From positions 1-64,000 of the forward strand of contig CAJUKH010000038.1 in NCBI GenBank assembly GCA_910587345.1: a stretch of 64,000 bases of DNA, written 5' to 3'. The notes beneath the pieces were generated by a model that had not been told where the DNA came from, did not search any database, and worked only from the letters and a program-made list of their open reading frames with translations. Source of the DNA: an uncultured Oscillospiraceae bacterium. GTDB lineage: Bacteria; Bacillota; Clostridia; Oscillospirales; Oscillospiraceae. Below, in pieces: positions 41,874-50,657 of this stretch (position 1 is the stretch's first letter; each line of letters begins with the position of its first letter). The position numbers and the translations under genes are program-made.

Positions 41874-42011
41874 ATGACGGTGTTTGAGATGGCGGAGCGG
41901 TATTATCCCCGGCTTTGGGGGGTGACACGGCTGGAGGTTCTGGTGAAGGCCGGGCGGCTGACGGAGGAGGAGAAGGAGCGGCTGGTGAAGGGCAAAGAGG
42001 AGGCGGAATGA
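41874..42011 (+). CDS. XkdX-like phage protein
   Basis: This 45-residue protein (MTVFEMAERYYPRLWGVTRLEVLV, then KAGRLTEEEKERLVKG) matches the size and pattern of XkdX, which sits just upstream of lysis genes in PBSX-type prophages. GGGAGAGG precedes the ATG. Its TGA overlaps the endolysin ATG (ATGA). Confidence 0.75.
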   Translation: MTVFEMAERYYPRLWGVTRLEVLVKAGRLTEEEKERLVKGKEEAE

Positions 42012-42676
42012 GAAAAGAGGAGATACTGGCCCTGGCGAAACGTCAGATCGGGGTGCGGGAGGACCCCATGGGAAGCAACCGGGTGAAGTACAACACCGAG
42101 TACTACGGCATGGAGGTGCGGGGGAGGCAGTATCCCTGGTGCTGTGTGTTTCAGTGGTGGCTGTTCCACGCTCTGGGAGGGGACGGGCTTTTCTACGGCG
42201 GGGGGAAGACCGCCTCCTGCACGGCGCTGTACCGCTTTTACGAAAAGAGGGGGCAGGGGGTGAAGCCGGCGGAGATACGGCCGGGGGATCTGGTGTTTTT
42301 TGTCTTTGACGGAGGGAAAAGCGGCGGGGTGAACCATGTGGGGCTTTGCGAGGAGGCAGGGCCGGGGTATGTGGTGACCATTGACGGCAACACGGGAGAC
42401 GATGAGGCCAACGGGGGCACCGTGGCCAGAAAGCGGCGGAGCCTTCGGTATGTGGCCGGGGGCGCCCGGCCGGAGTATGAGGAGGACACGATGAGATTGT
42501 ACCGGTATGTGGCGGAGATGCCCCAGTGGGCCAGAGCGGCGGCGGAGAAGGCTGTGAAGATGGGGTATATCAAGATGGATGAGACCGGGGCGGCGGGGGT
42601 CTGGGAGAGCAACCTTCAGACCCTGGTATGGCTGGACCGGGCGGGGCTGTTGGACAAGGCGGCCCGGGAGGTGTGA
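42008..42676 (+). CDS. Phage-type endolysin, CHAP-like peptidoglycan hydrolase
   Basis: This 222-residue protein begins MRKEEILALAKRQIGVREDP and carries a cysteine-peptidase core: the catalytic Cys lies in RQYPWCCVFQWWLF and His in GGVNHVGLCEE, followed by VTIDGNTGDDEANGGTVARKRR. The C-terminal part (about 165-222, MPQWARAAAEKAVKMGYIKMDETGAAG) looks like a wall-binding or phage repeat. There is no signal peptide, so export would need the holin coded 1 bp downstream. Confidence 0.85.
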   Translation: MRKEEILALAKRQIGVREDPMGSNRVKYNTEYYGMEVRGRQYPWCCVFQWWLFHALGGDGLFYGGGKTASCTALYRFYEKRGQGVKPAEIRPGDLVFFVFDGGKSGGVNHVGLCEEAGPGYVVTIDGNTGDDEANGGTVARKRRSLRYVAGGARPEYEEDTMRLYRYVAEMPQWARAAAEKAVKMGYIKMDETGAAGVWESNLQTLVWLDRAGLLDKAAREV

Positions 42677-42677
42677 G

Positions 42678-43139
42678 ATGGAGGACGGAGTGAAGAGCCT
42701 GAAAGGGGCGCTGACAGCCGCCGTGGCGGCGTTGACCGCCCTTTGGGGGTGGTTTGGATGGCTGGTGGCGGCCTGGGTGGTGGCCATGGCGCTGGATGTG
42801 GCCACGGGGATGGCCGCCGGGGCAAGGCGGGGGGAGTGGTCCTCCCGCATTGCACGGGAAGGGCTTTGGCACAAGGCGGGGTGTATGGCCGCTGTGGCGG
42901 TGGCGGGGATATTGGACCTGGTCATCGGGGTGCTGCTGGCCGATCTGCCGGGGGGGAGTTTTCCCTTTTCCTATACGGTGTTTCTCTGCCCGTTGGCGGT
43001 GGTGTGGTATCTGCTGACCGAGGCGGGGAGCATTATGGAGAACGCCGGGGAGATGGGGGCGCCGGTGCCCGGGTGGCTGAAGAGGGCTGTGGGGGCGCTG
43101 AGGGAGAAAGTAGAGAGTGGAGAGGGGAGGCAGGGATGA
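42678..43139 (+). CDS. Phage holin (TcdE/holin-4 type)
   Basis: This 153-residue protein has several membrane segments (ALTALWGWFGWLVAAWVVAMALDVATGM, MAAVAVAGILDLVIGVLLA, YTVFLCPLAVVWYLLTEAGSIMENAG). The DVATGM and LTEAGSIMENAG elements are typical of the toxin-secretion/phage-lysis holin family. It releases the endolysin. It is the last gene of the cassette; repeat family 2 starts directly after its stop. Confidence 0.88.
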   Translation: MEDGVKSLKGALTAAVAALTALWGWFGWLVAAWVVAMALDVATGMAAGARRGEWSSRIAREGLWHKAGCMAAVAVAGILDLVIGVLLADLPGGSFPFSYTVFLCPLAVVWYLLTEAGSIMENAGEMGAPVPGWLKRAVGALREKVESGEGRQG

Positions 43140-44330
43140 TGGGGTGTTCCTTGCGGGGGGAACGGCTTTTTCTTTTGCCTGCCCGGCGGGGGGCACAGCC
43201 CAGCCGTTGGGGGCAGGCTGTCTCTTGGCGGCTATGCCGCTTAGAGACAGCTGGTGCCCTGTGGGTGCTTCGCCGCCTTACGGATGGGGCGTACTCCTTG
43301 CGGGTAAAACCACTTTTTCTTTTGTGGGAAAGCGGGATGTTTTTACTTTGCGTTGGTTTTTGCCTGCCCAGCGGGGGCCACAGCCCAGCCGTTGGCGGCT
43401 ATGCCGCCTTACGGATGGGGCGTACCCCCTGCGGGTAAAACCACTTTTTCTTTTGTAGGAGAGCGGGGTGTTTTTTACCTTACAGTTGGTTTTTTGCCTA
43501 CCCGGCTGGGGGCCAAAACCACTTTTTCTTTTGATTCAAAAGAAAAAGCGGTTCTGGACTCCGAAAAAGAAAAGGTAGACCGGTGGAAATGATTACGGGC
43601 TACGTTACAACCATACAAAGCCCCAACTCTGCTTGGTTATCCCTCGGGTGAAAGACTTTAGGGTATCCATTTTGTTTCCGGCGGCCTGCGTTTGAACGAC
43701 CCGTGGTTCTTTTTGCGCCACTGCCGTTGAGGGGGTGGAATACTGGACCACGTTCGTTGGCATTTACGCCGCCTGGGTGGGTGGTTTTCGGAAGGGGCGG
43801 AATGTTGCCCGGCTGGGCCGCCTTACGGATGGGGCGTACCCTCTGCGGGTAAAACCACTTTTTCTTTTGTGGGAAAGCGGGATGTTTTTACTTTGCGTTG
43901 GTTTTTGCCTGCCCAGCAGGGGCCACAGCCCAGCCGTTGGCGGCTATGCCGCCTTACGGATGGGGCGTACCCTCTGCGGGTAAAACCGCTTTTTCTTTTG
44001 TTTGACAAAAGAAAAAGCGGTTCTGGACTCCGAAAAAGAAAAGGTGGACCAGTGGAAATCTTGGAGAAGTGCGGTACAACAGGATAGAGGGCCTGTGCTG
44101 ATATGTTGTTCCTCGGGTGAAAGACTTTGGGGTGTCCTTCCTGTTTCCGGCGGCTTGGGTTTGAGCGACCCGCCGTTCCTTTTGCGCCACTGCCGTTGAG
44201 TGGGTGGAATACCACTCCTTGTCCGTTGATATTCACGCCGCCGGGTGGGTGGTTTTCGGAAGGGGTGGCGGATGTTGCCCGGCTGCCTCAGGCTGTGCGG
44301 CTTAAGATTTCCTATGGAACGTTCGGGTAA
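43140..44330 (+). repeat. Dispersed repeat family 2, two tandem plus-strand copies
   Basis: Two partial copies (about 43145-43800 and 43805-44290) repeat the marker GGATGGGGCGTACCC(C/T)CTGCGGG three to four times. Each carries the palindrome AACC(A/G)CTTTTTCTTTTG / CAAAAGAAAAAGCGGTT (43517-43533 / 43537-43553 and 43984-44000 / 44006-44022) and the CCTCGGGTGAAAGACTTTGG-type block. The first copy includes CTCTTGGCGGCTATGCCGCT and CTGTGGGTGCTTCGCCGCC. No transposase or supported ORF is inside. Confidence 0.85.
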
Positions 44331-44469
44331 GCCGTGGTTTTAGTCCAAAAATACCCTTTTGCCGGTGGGGGGGGGGATGGTGGGAAAAATTCATGTTTTG
44401 TGTCTTGTATGCCGGGGCGTATGGTGATATAATATCCTCTGCCATGAATGAAAAAAGGAGGTTCTTACC

Positions 44470-47400
44470 TTGGAATTTTTTCGTTGTGATTCCCCAGACT
44501 GTGGGTATGTGACCGAGGATGGGGGGCTGGAGAAGTGCCCCCAGTGCGGCGGCACCTTCTTTATCCCCGTGGAGGAGGATTATGTGTCCGGCTACGGCTG
44601 GATGTGTCTGGCCGATCAGGCCGAGGAGAAGGGGGAGAACGAGAAGGCCCTGGGATACATAGAAAGAGCCATCGAGGAGGAGTATCCCCCTGCCCTTTAC
44701 CGCAAGGGCATCTGCTATCTGCGGGGACTGTTGGGTCTGGAGCAGAGCGCAGAGAAGGCTGTGGAGTATTTTGAGCAGGTGGGGGAGAAGGAAGACCCTG
44801 CCGGCTGGTGCGCTTTGGGACAGCTTTATCAGCAGGGGGAGGGTCTGGAGCAGGACTTTGCCAAGGCGGTGGAGCTGTATCGGAAGGCGGCCGAGGCCGA
44901 GTATGCCCCCGCCGTGTGCTGTCTGGGGCTTTGCTATGAGACGGGCGAAGGGGTGGAGCAGAGCTGGGAGAAGGCCACCGAGCTTTACCGCCAGTCCGCC
45001 GATATGGGCTATGCCCGGGGTCAGTGTAATCTGGGCTGGTGCTATGAGTATGGTAAGGGCGTGGAGCAGAGCATGGAGCAGGCGGTGTACTGGTACTCCA
45101 TGGCCGCCGACCAGGAGGACCCCCGGGCCCTTTGCAACCTGGGACTTTGCTATGAGCGGGGCGACGGGGTGGAGCAGAGCTGGGAGAAGGCGGTGAAGCT
45201 CTATGAGGCTGCCGCCCAGCGGGACTATCCCCCCGCACAGACCAATCTGGCCTGGTGTTATGAGAACGGCATGGGGGTGGAGAAGGACCAGAAGCAGGCC
45301 ATCGCCTGGTACATGAGGGCGGGGGAACATGAAGATCCCCGGGCCTGGACCAACCTGGGCCTCTGCTTTGAGCGGGGCGACGGGGTGGAGGTGGATCTGG
45401 AGAACGCAGTGCGGCTTTACAAGCTGGCCGCCGAGGCCGGGTATCCCCCTGCCCAGTGCAATCTGGGCTGGTGCTATGAGGCGGGCCAGGGGGTGGAGCA
45501 GAGCTGGCCCGAGGCCATCCACTGGTACACCGTGGCCGCCGAGGCGGGGTATCCCCGTGCACAGTGCAATCTGGGCTGGTGCTATGAGAACGGCGCAGGG
45601 GTGGAGCAGAGCTGGGAGTCTGCCGTGGCCTGGTACGCCAAGGCGGCGGGACAGGGAGACCCCCGGGCGCTGAACAACCTTGCCTGGTGTTATGAGTACG
45701 GCAAGGGGGTGGAGAAGAACATGACCGAGGCGGTGAACCTGTATCAAGGGGCCGCCCATCGGAATTATCCCCCCTCTGTGTGCCGGCTGGGGCTTTGCTA
45801 TGAGAACGGGGAAGAGGTGGAGCAGAGCTGGGAGATGGCGGCAAAGCTGTATCTTCAGTCCGCCGAGGCCGACTACGCCCCCGGTATGTGTAATTACGCC
45901 TGGTGCTGTGAGTTCGGCAAGGGTGTGGAGAAGGATATGGCCCAGGCTTTCCACTGGTTCAACGCTGCCGCCGAGCGGAATTTCCCCCGGGGACTGTCCC
46001 GGGTGGGACTCTTCTACGAGGAAGGAGAGCAGGTGGAGCAGAGCTGGGAGAAGGCGGTGGACTATTACCGCCGGGCCGCCGAACAGAAGTATGCCCCTGC
46101 CCAGTGCAATCTGGGCTGGTGCTACGAGGCCGGCAAGGGCGTGGAGCAAAGCTGGGAGGAGGCGGTGAAGTGGTATCGCTCCGCCGCCGAGCAGGGCTAT
46201 CCCCGTGCCCAGTGCAATCTGGGCTGGTGCTGCGAGTCGGGCCAGGGCGTGGAGCAGAGTTGGGAGGAGGCAGTGAAGTGGTACTGGGCCGCCGCCGACC
46301 AGGGCTATGTCCGTGCCCAGACCAACCTGGGCTGGTGTTATGAGGCGGGCAAGGGGGTCCAGCAAAGCTGGGAGAAGGCGGTGGAGTGGTACGCAAAGGC
46401 CGCTGAGCAGGGTTATCCCCGTGCCCAGACCAATCTGGGCTGGTGCTATGAGCGGGGGAAAGGCGTGGCGGTGGACCACGACAAGTGCTTTGCGCTTTAT
46501 TCCGCCGCCGCTGCGCAGGATTATGCGCCCGCCATCTGTAATCTGGGGGTCTGCCACGAGATGGGCTGGGGCACCCCCCAGAGCTGGGAGAAGGCGGTGG
46601 AGTGCTATCGCAGAGCCGCCGAGATGGGGGACGAGGCCGCCCAGTGCAATCTGGGCTGGTGCTATGAGGCGGGCAAAGGCGTGGCCGAGGACAAGGCCCA
46701 GGCGGTGGAATGGTACCGCAAGTCCGCCGAGCAGAGCCACCCCCGGGCCATGTGCAATCTGGGTTATTGCTATGAGGCGGGCATCGGGGTGGAGAAGAGC
46801 ATGACGGAAGCCATCTTCTGGTACACCAAGGCCGCCCAGGCGGGATATGCCCGCGCCCAGACCAATCTGGCCTATTGCTATGACGAGGGCCTTGGGGTGG
46901 AGCAGGACTATTCTGTGGCCGTCCACTGGTATTCCCAGGCGGTGGAGCAGAATTATCCCCGGGCCTGCTGCAATCTGGGGTACTGCTATGAGATGGGCCA
47001 CGGAGTGGAGAAGGACCTTCAGGAAGCTGCCCGGCTGTATGCCATGGGGGCTGAGGGAGGAGATTCCGTGTCCCAGTGCAATCTGGCCTGGTTCTATCTC
47101 AACGGCACCGGGGTCCAGAAGGACCCGGAGAAGGCCTTTGGACTGTTTTTGAAGGCGGCGGAGCAGAACAACCTGCGGGGGATCTACAACGTGGGGCTTT
47201 GCTATGACCGGGGGGACGGGGTCCACAAAGACCGGGTGAAGGCGGTGGAGTGGTACCGGAAGGCAGCCGCCCAGAACCACGCCGGGGCGCTGTACCGGAT
47301 GGGAGACTTTACCGAGCACGGTCTGGGCGGGCTGACCGAGGACAGGGAGAAGGCTCTGGATTACTACCGCAGGGCCGCCGAAGGCGGCAGTCAGGAGGCC

Positions 47401-47538
47401 AAGGAGGCGCTGGAGCGGCTGGGGGGCGGCGGGGCTGCGCCCGCGACGCCCGCAGAGGCCCCGGCCCCGGAGGAACCCGCCGAAGAGACCCCCAAGGAGA
47501 AGGGGAAGGGCGGATTTTTCAAGAAGTTTTTTGGCTGA
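44470..47538 (+). CDS. Giant Sel1-repeat protein with N-terminal zinc ribbon
   Basis: This 1022-residue protein has an N-terminal zinc-ribbon-like part with two cysteine pairs, CDSPDCGYVTEDGGLEKCPQCGG (residues about 6-28). About 25 Sel1-like repeats of 36 residues follow (AQCNLGWCYEAGKGVEQSWEEAVKWY and variants), and a short Pro/Glu/Ala-rich tail ends GFFKKFFG. Sel1 repeats form a curved alpha-helical solenoid for protein binding. No signal peptide or membrane segment is seen, so it is probably cytoplasmic. The TTG start is supported by AAGGAGG 8 nt upstream. The repeats are very alike at DNA level, which suggests recent expansion and possible length variation. Confidence 0.9.
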   Translation: MEFFRCDSPDCGYVTEDGGLEKCPQCGGTFFIPVEEDYVSGYGWMCLADQAEEKGENEKALGYIERAIEEEYPPALYRKGICYLRGLLGLEQSAEKAVEYFEQVGEKEDPAGWCALGQLYQQGEGLEQDFAKAVELYRKAAEAEYAPAVCCLGLCYETGEGVEQSWEKATELYRQSADMGYARGQCNLGWCYEYGKGVEQSMEQAVYWYSMAADQEDPRALCNLGLCYERGDGVEQSWEKAVKLYEAAAQRDYPPAQTNLAWCYENGMGVEKDQKQAIAWYMRAGEHEDPRAWTNLGLCFERGDGVEVDLENAVRLYKLAAEAGYPPAQCNLGWCYEAGQGVEQSWPEAIHWYTVAAEAGYPRAQCNLGWCYENGAGVEQSWESAVAWYAKAAGQGDPRALNNLAWCYEYGKGVEKNMTEAVNLYQGAAHRNYPPSVCRLGLCYENGEEVEQSWEMAAKLYLQSAEADYAPGMCNYAWCCEFGKGVEKDMAQAFHWFNAAAERNFPRGLSRVGLFYEEGEQVEQSWEKAVDYYRRAAEQKYAPAQCNLGWCYEAGKGVEQSWEEAVKWYRSAAEQGYPRAQCNLGWCCESGQGVEQSWEEAVKWYWAAADQGYVRAQTNLGWCYEAGKGVQQSWEKAVEWYAKAAEQGYPRAQTNLGWCYERGKGVAVDHDKCFALYSAAAAQDYAPAICNLGVCHEMGWGTPQSWEKAVECYRRAAEMGDEAAQCNLGWCYEAGKGVAEDKAQAVEWYRKSAEQSHPRAMCNLGYCYEAGIGVEKSMTEAIFWYTKAAQAGYARAQTNLAYCYDEGLGVEQDYSVAVHWYSQAVEQNYPRACCNLGYCYEMGHGVEKDLQEAARLYAMGAEGGDSVSQCNLAWFYLNGTGVQKDPEKAFGLFLKAAEQNNLRGIYNVGLCYDRGDGVHKDRVKAVEWYRKAAAQNHAGALYRMGDFTEHGLGGLTEDREKALDYYRRAAEGGSQEAKEALERLGGGGAAPATPAEAPAPEEPAEETPKEKGKGGFFKKFFG

Positions 47539-47546
47539 TGGATAAG

Positions 47547-47588
47547 ATAAAAGGGACCCCATGGATGTATCCATGGGGTCCCTTTTAT
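47547..47588 (+). terminator. Terminator after the Sel1 gene
   Basis: A perfect 19-bp inverted repeat (47547-47565 with 47570-47588) ends in TTTTAT. The following 250 bp up to 47842 hold no gene; a GGGCAGCC/GGCTGCCC hairpin (47771-47798) may end the minus-strand peptidase transcript. Confidence 0.9.
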
Positions 47589-47842
47589 GTTCGGGGCGAG
47601 GCCGGTTTATACAGGGACAAGGGCACTGCCTGCCGCAGAGGGCATTGGGAGAGAAGGAGCTATTGGAGCGGAGGGAAAATTTGGGGCGGATGGGGGTTCA
47701 TTCACCTCCCTTTTCAGATTCGTGTTGCTGAAGGCCGCTTCGTCAAACCACTCGTAAAGATATCCAAAACGGGCAGCCCCATTACTGGATGGCTGCCCAA
47801 TAAAAACAAATTTATAGATTAACTTTCTGTTGGTTATCTATT

Positions 47843-48373
47843 TTATACCTCAAGTGTAACTGCGCTCCAATAGTTTTGCACAATCTTTTTCTTCCAGGCA
47901 AAAAAAACACAACTAACCAAAAGCGTAATAGCACCCAACACCACTATCCAAGGGGCTATACCAGAAGATACTATAAACTTTGACACATCATCTCCTGTGG
48001 GTGCCATGTCAAACAAATATAATATAGGAACAAAAATCCATGAACCGATAGCTCCTATTGGCATAACCAAAGCGATAAAAGAGAAAATTCTATAAAATTG
48101 ATTAACACTTGTACTTCTATAAAACATCATATACGCTATAGATAATAGAACTGGCAATAGCATACCAGCAATATTAAAAAGCGATAATGACGTTTTTGTA
48201 AATACGCCACCATCATAATTCATATACGCTTCCAAAATGCTGAATTTCGTTATTTTTGCACCACAAAGTATAGCCACCAGAGAATGTCCCGCCTCGTGCA
48301 AGATGACATATGCAGGAACACTGAATATAAGGCTTATAAATAAAAATATAATTTTTTTTACTTTTTGATTCAT
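47843..48373 (-). CDS. M50-like membrane metallopeptidase
   Basis: This 176-residue membrane protein has about five hydrophobic segments and the zinc motif HEAGH in AYVILHEAGHSLVAILCG. It resembles small M50/FtsH-independent site-2-type proteases. The usual second motif with a third metal ligand is not obvious, so activity is uncertain. Its GC content (well under 40 percent by eye) contrasts strongly with its neighbours, a sign of recent transfer. ATG 48373 is chosen after GGGGTGG; an in-frame GTG lies four codons upstream. Confidence 0.7.
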   Translation of the reverse strand: MNQKVKKIIFLFISLIFSVPAYVILHEAGHSLVAILCGAKITKFSILEAYMNYDGGVFTKTSLSLFNIAGMLLPVLLSIAYMMFYRSTSVNQFYRIFSFIALVMPIGAIGSWIFVPILYLFDMAPTGDDVSKFIVSSGIAPWIVVLGAITLLVSCVFFAWKKKIVQNYWSAVTLEV

Positions 48374-48534
48374 AAATTTTACCACCCCTACAAATTCCAG
48401 TTTGTTGAGCCGATTATAGCACGGGATTCCTGTTATTTCAATGTGCTTTTGTGGAAACCGCCGAAGTTATATCCCAGCAACACTTTTCTGAAAAGGGACT
48501 CATTCACTTGGGTGTAGCGAAATGGGATTTTTTG

Positions 48535-48543
48535 TGATATACT
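48535..48543 (+). promoter_or_regulatory. Extended -10 promoter of the NUDIX-walRK operon
   Basis: TGATATACT (TGn plus TATACT) ends 33 bp before the NUDIX start. No -35 at proper spacing was found. Confidence 0.45.
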
Positions 48544-48576
48544 ATATCCAACTATGGAATTTGGCGGGGTGAACGG

Positions 48577-49131
48577 ATGAGACTGTTTGAGGAGACGGTG
48601 GAGAGCCGGGTGATTTATCGGGGGAAGATCGTGACGCTTCGGGAGGATGTGGCCCGGCTGGAGAACGGTACTCTGGCAAGCCGGGAGGTGGTGGAGCACC
48701 CTGACGGGGTGTGCATCCTGCCCATGGAGGCGGACGGCACGGTCTACACCGTGCGGCAGTTCCGCTATCCCTTTGGGGAGGTCACGGAGGAACTGCCGGC
48801 GGGGAAGATGGACCGGGGGGAGACCCACGAGGCGGCCGCCCGGCGGGAACTTTCCGAGGAGGTGGGCTGTGAGGCGGGGGAGCTTCTCTATCTGGGTGAG
48901 CTGTTGGTCTCTCCGGGGTACTCCACCGAGGCGATCCATATGTATTTGGCCCGGGAGCTGACCCACGGAGCGCAGCACCTGGATGAAGATGAGTTTTTGG
49001 AGCCGGTACGCACCCCGTTTCAGCGCCTGTTTGAGCGGGTGATGAGGGGGGAACTCACCGACGCTTCAACGGTGGCCGCTATTTTGAAAACAAACGAACT
49101 GCTGCGCCAAGAGGCAGGAGGGACGAAATGA
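48577..49131 (+). CDS. NUDIX hydrolase, ADP-ribose pyrophosphatase type
   Basis: This 184-residue protein has the complete Nudix box GKMDRGETHEAAARRELSEEVGCEAGEL. It is preceded by VCILPMEADGTVYTVRQFRYPFGEVTEELPA and followed by SPGYSTEAIHMYLA, which fits ADP-ribose pyrophosphatases. Its TGA overlaps the walR ATG by 4 nt, so it belongs to the same transcript. Confidence 0.93.
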   Translation: MRLFEETVESRVIYRGKIVTLREDVARLENGTLASREVVEHPDGVCILPMEADGTVYTVRQFRYPFGEVTEELPAGKMDRGETHEAAARRELSEEVGCEAGELLYLGELLVSPGYSTEAIHMYLARELTHGAQHLDEDEFLEPVRTPFQRLFERVMRGELTDASTVAAILKTNELLRQEAGGTK

Positions 49132-49841
49132 GTAAAAAGATTTTGATCGTGGAAGATGAAAAGAACATTGTGGATATCCTCTCTTTCAATTTGGGACGGG
49201 AGGGGTATGAGACGCTGGAGGCCTATGACGGCGCCGCCGGGCTGAAGCTGGCGCTGGAGGAGGACCCGGACCTGATCCTGCTGGACATCATGCTGCCCCG
49301 GATGAACGGCTTTGACGTGTGCAAAGCGGTGCGGGAGAAGAACACCTCCATCCCCATTATCATGCTCACCGCCCGGGAGGAGGAGAGCGACAAGGTTTTT
49401 GGCCTGGAGGTGGGGGCGGATGATTATATCACCAAGCCCTTTTCCATGCGGGAGCTGCTGGCCCGGGTGAAGGCCAATATCCGCCGTACCGAACTGACCA
49501 CGGCCCACCCCACACCGCCGGCGGAGGACGACGGGCGGCGGCTTGTCCGGGGGCGCATTATGATCGATATGGGGCTTTTGATGGCCTTTAAGGACGGACG
49601 GGCGGTGGATCTGACCCCCAAGGAGTATGAACTGCTGAAATTTCTGGCCACGGAGCCGGGACAGGTCTTTTCCCGGGAGGTGCTGATGGAGCGGGTATGG
49701 AACTACAACAACTTTGTGGGGGAGGACCGGGCGGTGGACGTGGCCATCCGCCGGCTGCGGGAGAAGATCGAGGATGACCCGGCCAATCCGGAATTTGTGA
49801 TCACCCGGCGGGGACTGGGGTATCTGTTTCGGGAGGAGTAA
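49128..49841 (+). CDS. walR: Two-component response regulator, WalR/PhoB type
   Basis: This 237-residue regulator has a receiver domain with the phospho-acceptor Asp in LILLDIMLPRMNGFDV, the switch Thr in MLTAREEE and Lys in YITKPFSMREL. An OmpR/PhoB winged helix follows (about 140-237; LTPKEYELLKFLATEPGQVFSREVLMERVWN...RAVDVAIRRLREKIE...TRRGLGYLF). Assignment as WalR rests on the downstream walK-yycH-yycI order. It would control cell-wall hydrolase and envelope genes. Confidence 0.9.
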   Translation: MSKKILIVEDEKNIVDILSFNLGREGYETLEAYDGAAGLKLALEEDPDLILLDIMLPRMNGFDVCKAVREKNTSIPIIMLTAREEESDKVFGLEVGADDYITKPFSMRELLARVKANIRRTELTTAHPTPPAEDDGRRLVRGRIMIDMGLLMAFKDGRAVDLTPKEYELLKFLATEPGQVFSREVLMERVWNYNNFVGEDRAVDVAIRRLREKIEDDPANPEFVITRRGLGYLFREE

Positions 49842-49847
49842 GAGAGA

Positions 49848-50633
49848 ATGACCCTTCCCGAAATGATCCGCCGCAGCTTACGGGCGGGGGAATACCGCAG
49901 AGAGGGCATCGGGATGTCCGGCTCGGCGGTGCTGGTCTATCCCGACCAGGTACTGAAGATACAGCCCGACGGGCCGGAGGCCCGGAACGAGGTTTTTATG
50001 CTGCGCTGGCTGAAGGACCGGCTTCCCGTGCCGGCGGTGGAGGCCTGGACGGTGGAGGATGGGACCGCCTATCTTCTGATGGAGCGGTGTGAAGGCCGGA
50101 TGGCCTGTGACACGGCCTATCTGGACAAGCCGGAGGAGCTGGCGGCCCTGCTGGCAAACGGACTGCGGGCCTTGTGGGCGGTGGATGTGAGGGATTGCCC
50201 TTCGGACCAGGGGCTGTCCCAAAAGCTGGCCCAGGCCCGGTACAATGTGGAGCACGGCCTTGTGGATATGGGGAATGTGGAGCCTGCGACCTTCGGGCCG
50301 AAGGGCTTTCGGGGTCCTGCCCACCTGCTGGAATGGCTGGAATCTCACCGCCCGGCAGAGGAGCCGGTGCTTTCCCATGGGGACTGCTGTCTGCCCAACC
50401 TGTTTGGGGTGGGGGAGCGGCTTACGGGCTTTATTGACCTGGGCAAGACAGGCAGAGCGGATAAGTGGTGCGATATCGCCCTTTGCTGCCGCAGTCTGGG
50501 CGGCAATCTGGCCGGCCGATACGGCGGCAGGCCCCGGCTTGATTTTGACCCCAAAAGGCTTTTTGATGTCCTTGGGATGGATATGGATGAGGAAAAGATC
50601 CGCTACTATATCCTGCTGGACGAACTGTTTTAA
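49848..50633 (+). CDS. APH(3')-like aminoglycoside phosphotransferase, inserted in the walRK operon
   Basis: This 261-residue kinase-fold protein has the catalytic HGDCCLPNLF, the metal-binding GFIDLGKTGRADKWCDIALCCRSL and the C-terminal IRYYILLDELF. The last two blocks closely resemble APH(3')-III as I remember it. It should phosphorylate the 3'-hydroxyl of kanamycin-like drugs, but chromosomal relatives may act on other small molecules. It lies 6 bp after walR and 24 bp before walK on the same strand, so it is under the same promoter. Codon and GC usage match the neighbours, so the insertion is not recent. Confidence 0.88.
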   Translation: MTLPEMIRRSLRAGEYRREGIGMSGSAVLVYPDQVLKIQPDGPEARNEVFMLRWLKDRLPVPAVEAWTVEDGTAYLLMERCEGRMACDTAYLDKPEELAALLANGLRALWAVDVRDCPSDQGLSQKLAQARYNVEHGLVDMGNVEPATFGPKGFRGPAHLLEWLESHRPAEEPVLSHGDCCLPNLFGVGERLTGFIDLGKTGRADKWCDIALCCRSLGGNLAGRYGGRPRLDFDPKRLFDVLGMDMDEEKIRYYILLDELF

Positions 50634-50657
50634 TGCAAAACGAGAGGAGGGAGAATC

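Noticed and set aside
44302..47574. 1090-codon open frame antisense to the Sel1 gene
   Set aside because: It mirrors the codon-biased, GC-rich Sel1 repeats; it has no ribosome binding site and only low-complexity Leu/Gly/His/Pro repeats, while the sense frame is a clear Sel1 protein with a good Shine-Dalgarno site.
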